DNA of 44,840 bases from an uncultured Clostridia bacterium (GTDB taxonomy: Bacteria > Bacillota > Clostridia > Oscillospirales > Ruminococcaceae). The translations under genes and the position numbers were made by a program. Of this stretch, positions 40,266 to 44,840 are shown one piece after another (position 1 is the stretch's first letter; each line of letters starts with the position of its first letter). Location: contig CANQNF010000023.1 in NCBI GenBank assembly GCA_947625125.1, positions 1 to 44,840 of the forward strand, in the 5' to 3' direction. The notes beneath the pieces were generated by a model. That model had not been told where the DNA came from. It saw nothing but the letters and a program-made list of their open reading frames with translations, and did not search any database.

Positions 40266-41765
40266 ATGAAATATACCAAATCTGTTGAAAAATGGGGATT
40301 ATTTGAGCTAAGCTGCGAGGGGGTTACCTCGGGAAATCCTTTCGTGGATTACCACATCACCGCGACGTTTGAGGGCGAGCACGAGTGCAAGACCGTCGCA
40401 GGATTTTATGATGGAGATGGGGTCTATAAGGTTCGCTTCATGCCGTCATATGAAGGCAAATGCCGCTTCACCGTTTCGGGCGATTTCTCGGGCGAGAGCT
40501 ATTCCGGCGAGTTTGAGGTGACCGCACCGTCAGCCGAAAACCACGGTCCGGTCAGCGTTCATAACACTTTCCACTTCGCCTACGCCGACGGCACGCCCTA
40601 TTACCCCATTGGCACGACCTGCTACGTCTGGGAGCTTCAAAGCGACGAGCTTATCGCTCAAACGCTTAATACGCTTAAGCAGTCTCCGTTCAACAAAATC
40701 CGCTTCTGCGTGTTCCCGAAGAGCTATTGCTACAATTCCCGCGAGCCGAGGTCGTACCCCTACGAGGGCGTGCCGGTCGACGGTCAATTAGTTAGCGAAG
40801 ATAACGTCTGGGGCTTCGCACCCGATTCAGATGGCAATAATTGGGACTTTTCCCGCTTCAATCCCGAGCATTTCAGGCACATTGAAAAGTGCATTCTTGC
40901 ACTCCAAAAGCTCGGCATCGAGGCCGATATAATCCTCTTCCACCCCTACGATCGCTGGGGCTTCTCGACTATGAACGCCGAGCAAAATGAATTATATTTA
41001 CGATATGTAGCTGCAAGATTCTCGGCATACCGCAACATCTGGTGGTCATTCGCGAACGAGTACGACTTCATCGGCAGCAAGACCGAGGCGGACTGGGAGC
41101 GCTTTGCCGAGATAGTCTGCGAAAGCGACCCATATAATCACCTCCGTTCGATTCATAACGGCGTTAAGTTTTACGACCACTCACGCCCGTGGATAACGCA
41201 TTGCAGCGTCCAGCGTACGCCCGAAAGCACCTCGGACTGGCGCAGGCAGTACGGCAAGCCGGTCGTCATCGACGAAATGCAGTACGAGGGCAACATTCAA
41301 TTCGCGTGGGGCAACATCTCGGCGCAGGAGCTCGTCAAACGACACTGGGAGGCTTTGTGCAGGGGCGGCTACGGCGGGCATGGCGAGACCTACGTCGGCG
41401 AAAATCTATGGTGGGCGCACGGCGGTGAGTTAAAGGGCGAAAGTCCGGCAAGGATAGCGTTTATGAGGCATATTTTGGAGGACGCTCCCGCAGGCGGCTT
41501 GAAACCCAAAGCGATGGAGTGGGACGAGATCTGCGTGGTGCCGGAGGACGAAAATGCCGAAAAGGAGAGCGGGTATCACCTGTTTTATTACGGTATCAAC
41601 CGCCCGGCGTTTAGGTGGTATCACATCGATGACGAAAACACATACTCGGCCGAGGTCATCGACACATGGAACATGACGATCACAAAGACCGGCGAGTTTA
41701 CGGGCAGATTCCGCGTAGACCTGCCGGGGAGAGAGTATATGGCGGTGAGGATAAAAAAGGAATAA
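40266..41765 (+). CDS. DUF5060/DUF4038/DUF5605-type glycoside hydrolase
   Basis: A 499-residue cytoplasmic enzyme. The N-terminal beta-sandwich (about 1-85; VEKWGLFELSCEG, GVYKVRFMPSYEGKC) is DUF5060-like, the (beta/alpha)8 core (about 95-410) DUF4038-like, and the C-terminal beta domain (about 420-499) DUF5605-like. The core has two well-placed Glu residues: Glu265 in WWSFANEYDF and Glu337 in VVIDEMQYEG, the pattern of a retaining clan-A glycosidase. Substrate unknown; it lies between the lyase and the LacI gene and probably acts on the same imported oligosaccharide. GGAGG precedes the ATG. Confidence 0.85.
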   Translation: MKYTKSVEKWGLFELSCEGVTSGNPFVDYHITATFEGEHECKTVAGFYDGDGVYKVRFMPSYEGKCRFTVSGDFSGESYSGEFEVTAPSAENHGPVSVHNTFHFAYADGTPYYPIGTTCYVWELQSDELIAQTLNTLKQSPFNKIRFCVFPKSYCYNSREPRSYPYEGVPVDGQLVSEDNVWGFAPDSDGNNWDFSRFNPEHFRHIEKCILALQKLGIEADIILFHPYDRWGFSTMNAEQNELYLRYVAARFSAYRNIWWSFANEYDFIGSKTEADWERFAEIVCESDPYNHLRSIHNGVKFYDHSRPWITHCSVQRTPESTSDWRRQYGKPVVIDEMQYEGNIQFAWGNISAQELVKRHWEALCRGGYGGHGETYVGENLWWAHGGELKGESPARIAFMRHILEDAPAGGLKPKAMEWDEICVVPEDENAEKESGYHLFYYGINRPAFRWYHIDDENTYSAEVIDTWNMTITKTGEFTGRFRVDLPGREYMAVRIKKE

Positions 41766-41794
41766 AAAATTCCCCGAGCAATCGGGGATTTTCA
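41764..41794. terminator. bidirectional terminator between the glycosidase and lacI-type gene
   Basis: TCCCCGA / TCGGGGA stem with A-run before and T-run after, shared by two convergent genes. Confidence 0.85.
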
Positions 41795-42805
41795 TTTTAT
41801 GACCGATTTTCGTTTAACAAGTTTAGTTGAAACCTTGATTTTTAATGGGCACGCTCCCTTGTCCTCAATTATCTGCGCGAGGCGCTCGACAGCGGTTTTG
41901 CCGAGATAATCTTTAGGCACATTAACCGTCGAAAGCGGTGGGTTGAGATATGTGCAGAACGGCATATCGTCAAACCCGATTATCGACACGTCCTCGGGAA
42001 CACGATAGCCCTTTTCGAGCAGCGCCTTCATTGCTCCTGCGGCGATGTTGTCGTTGTCTGCAAAGTAGCCTGCGACGGGCTTTTCGCCCTGCTCAAGAAA
42101 GTCGAGCATGTCGCGGTAAGCGCCGTCCAAAGACGGGGTCAGGCGAATGACAGGCGAGCGTGATGCGCTCAGCCCGGCGGCTCGAACAGCGCTGAAAAAT
42201 CCGTCGGCGCGCTCGTCGAAATTGCCGATTTGGTAGGACGATTTCAGATAGCCGGGCTGCCATTTAATCCGCTTTATCAGGTGCTCGGTGGCAGTGAACG
42301 CGCCCTGAAAATTGTTGATGATAACGCAGTCGTAGGGTATCGCGTGAAAGTATGTGTCGAGGACGACTATCGGCGCTTTAATTCGCTCAAACGGCGCAAA
42401 ATCGGTGCTTTTCATCTCCGTGCCGAGCAGTATTATGCCGTCGTAAATCGGCAGAGCGTCGATTTGCTTTCCGATCTCGCCGTCGTCGTAGAGGTAGCTG
42501 ATGTGCAGGCGATACTTCAGCGCCTTGCAGGCACTCTCGATGCCCTCGGTGAGCTGGTTGAAAAACGGCGTGTCGGAGACGATTGTACCGTGCTTTTTGT
42601 AGATTGCAAAGGTGATGTCCCCGCGGGACGAGCCGCTCGAAGCCTTTTCGGTGATCCGTGAAAAGTCGTATCCATGGGCTTTTGCGGCCTCAATTACCCG
42701 ATTTTTTGTAGCAGTGCTGACCCCCGGTTTTCCGTTGAGAGCCATCGAAACCGCCGCCTCCGAGATGCCCAAAAGCTTGGCCAATTCTTTAGAAGTTATT
42801 GACAT
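41792..42805 (-). CDS. LacI-family transcriptional regulator
   Basis: A 337-residue regulator. Helix-turn-helix SKELAKLLGISEAAVSMALN and hinge helix at the N-terminus, then a periplasmic-binding-protein-like sensor domain (about 65-335) with IIGFDDMPFCTYLNPPLSTV near the end. It should bind a sugar released by this locus and repress or activate the neighbouring genes; the effector is likely a uronate or its dehydration product (inference). AAGGGGCG lies before the ATG. It is divergent from the GH43 gene and convergent with the DUF5060 glycosidase. Confidence 0.95.
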   Translation of the reverse strand: MSITSKELAKLLGISEAAVSMALNGKPGVSTATKNRVIEAAKAHGYDFSRITEKASSGSSRGDITFAIYKKHGTIVSDTPFFNQLTEGIESACKALKYRLHISYLYDDGEIGKQIDALPIYDGIILLGTEMKSTDFAPFERIKAPIVVLDTYFHAIPYDCVIINNFQGAFTATEHLIKRIKWQPGYLKSSYQIGNFDERADGFFSAVRAAGLSASRSPVIRLTPSLDGAYRDMLDFLEQGEKPVAGYFADNDNIAAGAMKALLEKGYRVPEDVSIIGFDDMPFCTYLNPPLSTVNVPKDYLGKTAVERLAQIIEDKGACPLKIKVSTKLVKRKSVIK

Positions 42806-42827
42806 AAAATCGCCCCTTTCCGGAATT

Positions 42828-42856
42828 ATTATATACCGCGAGGTGAATTAAGTCAA
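42828..42856 (-). promoter_or_regulatory. promoter of the lacI-type gene
   Basis: TTGACT (42856-42851), N17, TATAAT (42833-42828); overlaps a GTGAATTAAGTC stretch like the other candidate operators. Confidence 0.85.
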
Positions 42857-42885
42857 GAATTTTTTGAAAAATACTGAATTATTTG

Positions 42886-42914
42886 TTGAAATTAAGTTTA
42901 AAATTCAGTATAAT
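42886..42914 (+). promoter_or_regulatory. promoter of the GH43-like gene with candidate operator
   Basis: TTGAAA 42886-42891, N17, TATAAT 42909-42914, with AATTAAGTTTAAAATTCAG lying in the spacer. A CAGCTG site (GAAATTGCAGCTGATTT on the minus strand) is at 42945-42961. Confidence 0.75.
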
Positions 42915-43009
42915 TTTAAATTGAATGTTGCAGTTTTTGATCTCAAATCAGCTGCAATTTCAGAACATTGACTTTTTCTCACTTATTATAATTACAGCGA
43001 GGTGAAATT

Positions 43010-44541
43010 ATGAAAAAATTTGCAAAATTTTGTTATGTATATTAACAGCTTTCTGCACATCTTGCGGCAAGGAGGAGATAATTTTAGACAGTCTGGGGAC
43101 ATCGTCAAAAATAGAAAAAACCAGCGAAAACGCCTTTAAATCGGCGGATTGCGCGAATCCTATATCGCCGAACATCTACTGCGCCGACCCGACCGGAATC
43201 GAGTACAACGGCAGGCTTTACGTTTTCGGCACGAACGACAATCAGCAGTTCGAGGTAAAAGGCAAGGACAGCGGCGGCGGGTATGAGCACATCAAATCGC
43301 TCGTCATTTTCTCGACCGACGACACGGTCAACTGGGTCTACCACGGCATAATTAACGTCGGCGAAATCGCGCCTTGGATAATAAATTCATGGGCGCCGTC
43401 AGTGATCTCGCGCGTCGAAAAGGACGGAAAAACGCACGTTTACCTCTACTTCTACAACAGCGGCGCAGGCGTTGGGGTCATAACTGCGACCGACCCTCTC
43501 GGACCTTGGAGCGACCCATTGGGCGAGCCGCTTGTCTATCAGAATATGCCCGGGCTTGAAAACTGTCCTGCTCCGTTTGACCCCGGTGCGGTCATCGACG
43601 AGAACGGCATGGGCTGGCTTGCTTTCGGAGGAGGCGCTCCCAACGGCGACGGAATAGTGCATACAAATATCCCGAAAATAGTCAAGCTGGCTGATGATTT
43701 AATATCCTTCGACAGCGATTTTGTGCCGATCGACGCGCCGTTTTTCTGCGAAGCGAGCGAGCTGAACTACGCGGACGGCGAGTACATTTACACCTACTGC
43801 AACGACTGGCAGAACCACCGCCAAGGTTGGGATTACGAGGGCATCGACCCGCCGCCGACCTGCTCGATGAGCTATATGACGACAAAAACTCCGCTCGATT
43901 CGGGCAGCTGGCAATACAAAGGCGCATATTTCTATAATGCAGGCGAGAATAAAAGCGGGCAGTCGGGACTGCGCTGGTCGAACAATCACACACATTATAT
44001 TGAGTATCAGGGTAAGAATTATATCCTGCACCACACCCAGCTTTTGGAAGAACTGAACGGCTCAAACGACGGTTTTCGCAGTTTGATGGTCGACTATCTT
44101 CCTATAAATGAGGACGGCAGCATACCCATCGCAGCCGCGACAAAAGAGGGCGTCGAGCAGATAAAGGCGTTCGACCCATATGCCGCAAACGCCGGTTCTA
44201 CGATGTTTACGAGCGCAGACGTCGGTTTTGACGGAGATATAACCCACGTCGCCGTGAGCAACGCCGAGGGCGCGTGGATATTCATACAGGGCGCGGATTT
44301 CTTAGGCGGAGCCGCCGATTTTATCGCAAAAGTCAAGGGCAGCGGCAGGGTTGAGGTTCGGCTTGACGACATAAATTCCGAGCCGGTTGCGTTTGTAGAT
44401 TTTGATAACGATGATTTTGCAAACGTCCGCGCCGCCGAAATTCAGGCGGAAATCTCAGGCGAGCATGATATTTTTATCCTCTTTTCGCATAAAAATATCG
44501 AGCTTAAAGAATGGAAATTTGTAGCAGAAAATGATTGTTGA
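43010..44541 (+). CDS. GH43-like glycosidase lipoprotein, frameshifted in the signal peptide
   Basis: A five-bladed-propeller GH43-type enzyme (about 510 residues when restored) with a C-terminal CBM6-like beta-sandwich (about the last 120). The propeller begins NIYCADPTGIEYNGRLYVFG (base Asp), has NSWAPSV, and FFCEASELNY with the likely acid Glu. The natural start is ATG 43010 (GAGGTGA upstream), giving MKKFAKF. The frame then stops at TAA, while LLCILTAFCTSCGKEE, a perfect lipobox signal, lies in the next frame. One extra T in the TTTT at 43028-43031 joins them. It is either a sequencing error or an inactivated exporter signal. It is the only extracytoplasmic enzyme of the locus. Confidence 0.85.
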
Positions 44542-44570
44542 TATGTAAATTTTCAATATGAAATATTAAA

Positions 44571-44602
44571 AGTACCCAAGCCAATTTCGCAGTTTGGGTA
44601 CT
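44571..44602 (+). terminator. hairpin after the GH43-like gene
   Basis: AGTACCCAA / TTGGGTACT stem, 30 bases past the stop codon; the T-run is weak. Confidence 0.6.
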
Positions 44603-44619
44603 CATTATTGTATCTTAAA

Positions 44620-44840
44620 CTCCCCAGTTTTACTGGGTGGTTCAAAGCTTCAAGCTATGGACAGAAGAAAGACCTCCTGTGATAAAATAGAAGTGGTTCG
44701 CCAGCCGCAACTATAAAACGGGAGGGATTGTCGTGCATGACAACATAAACAGTTTATCACACACAAAGTGGAATTGCAAGTATCATATAGTCTTTGCTCC
44801 AAAGTACCGTAGAAAGGTGTTTTACGGCACCAAAAGGTTG
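44620..44840 (+). mobile_element. left end of an IS200/IS605-family insertion sequence (runs off the window)
   Basis: The left-end hairpin CCCAGT-TTT-ACTGGG (44623-44637) and TTCAAAGCTTCAAGCTATG, typical of IS200-group ends, precede the transposase gene. The right end is outside the window. Confidence 0.85.
44734..44840 (+). CDS. tnpA: IS200/IS605-family Y1 transposase TnpA, 5' part
   Basis: The first 35 or so residues of an HUH/Y1 single-strand transposase: GTG start behind GGGAGGG, then SLSHTKWNCKYHIVFAPKYR and RKVFYGTK, the conserved N-terminus of IS200 TnpA. It moves the element by single-strand excision and insertion. The catalytic HUH and Tyr are beyond the window edge, so whether it is intact is unknown. 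Confidence 0.92.

Overview
Organism and genome style. The window looks like the chromosome of an anaerobic, probably gut-dwelling, Clostridia-type Firmicute (an Oscillospiraceae/Ruminococcaceae-like lineage is my inference, not proven). The signs are strong AGGAGG-type ribosome binding sites, textbook sigma-A promoters (TTGACA-N17-TATAAT), a T-box leader, frequent TTG/GTG starts, a TnpX/TnpW-type serine-recombinase remnant, an IS200/IS605 end and a carbohydrate-degradation locus. Most genes are GC-balanced; the first 2.7 kb and the toxin array near 15 kb look AT-richer.

Layout. 0.2-2.7 kb: mobile-element remnant with an XRE repressor, a TnpW-like protein and a large serine recombinase broken by a one-base deletion. 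2.7-16 kb: housekeeping and accessory genes (PspC, a nitroreductase/pentapeptide-repeat fusion, SmpB, a serine hydrolase, a possible cell-wall-anchored Ala/Glu-rich protein, a DUF3810 protein, a CDF cation transporter, an EF-G-like GTPase, an RNHCP protein behind a possible translational attenuator, two GNAT acetyltransferases), separated by palindrome-rich spacers. 15.0-16.1 kb: a three-unit tandem array that I read as an undescribed type I toxin-antitoxin family. 16.1-24.6 kb: a lipoprotein and a cyclic-di-GMP/phosphorelay cluster (hybrid histidine kinase facing EAL, REC-HD-GYP, HPt and GGDEF genes).

24.6-32.5 kb: a GH3 glycosidase, upp, and a T-box(Cys)-cysE-cysS-DUF3267-cyclophilin operon. 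cysE is flanked by two large four-way-junction palindromes with the same architecture but different sequence. 32.7-44.5 kb: a uronate-polysaccharide utilisation locus. It has a leftward operon GH88 - DUF2264 - SDR dehydrogenase - RpiB/LacAB-type isomerase - GH2, a divergent heparinase II/III-family lyase, a DUF5060/DUF4038-type glycosidase, a LacI regulator and a GH43-like lipoprotein whose signal peptide carries an apparent one-base deletion. The window ends inside an IS200/IS605 transposase.

How the parts work together. The glycosidase locus would convert imported unsaturated uronate oligosaccharides (lyase, GH88) to 2-keto-3-deoxygluconate through the isomerase/dehydrogenase pair, probably under the LacI protein. 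No sugar transporter or KDG kinase/aldolase is in the window. The signalling cluster holds synthesis, breakdown and phosphotransfer parts for c-di-GMP control. The T-box ties cysteine synthesis and charging to tRNA-Cys charging. The best candidate for something new is the 15.0-16.1 kb array: three 23-25-residue hydrophobic peptides, each facing a convergent antisense RNA, all fired from a repeated divergent promoter module.
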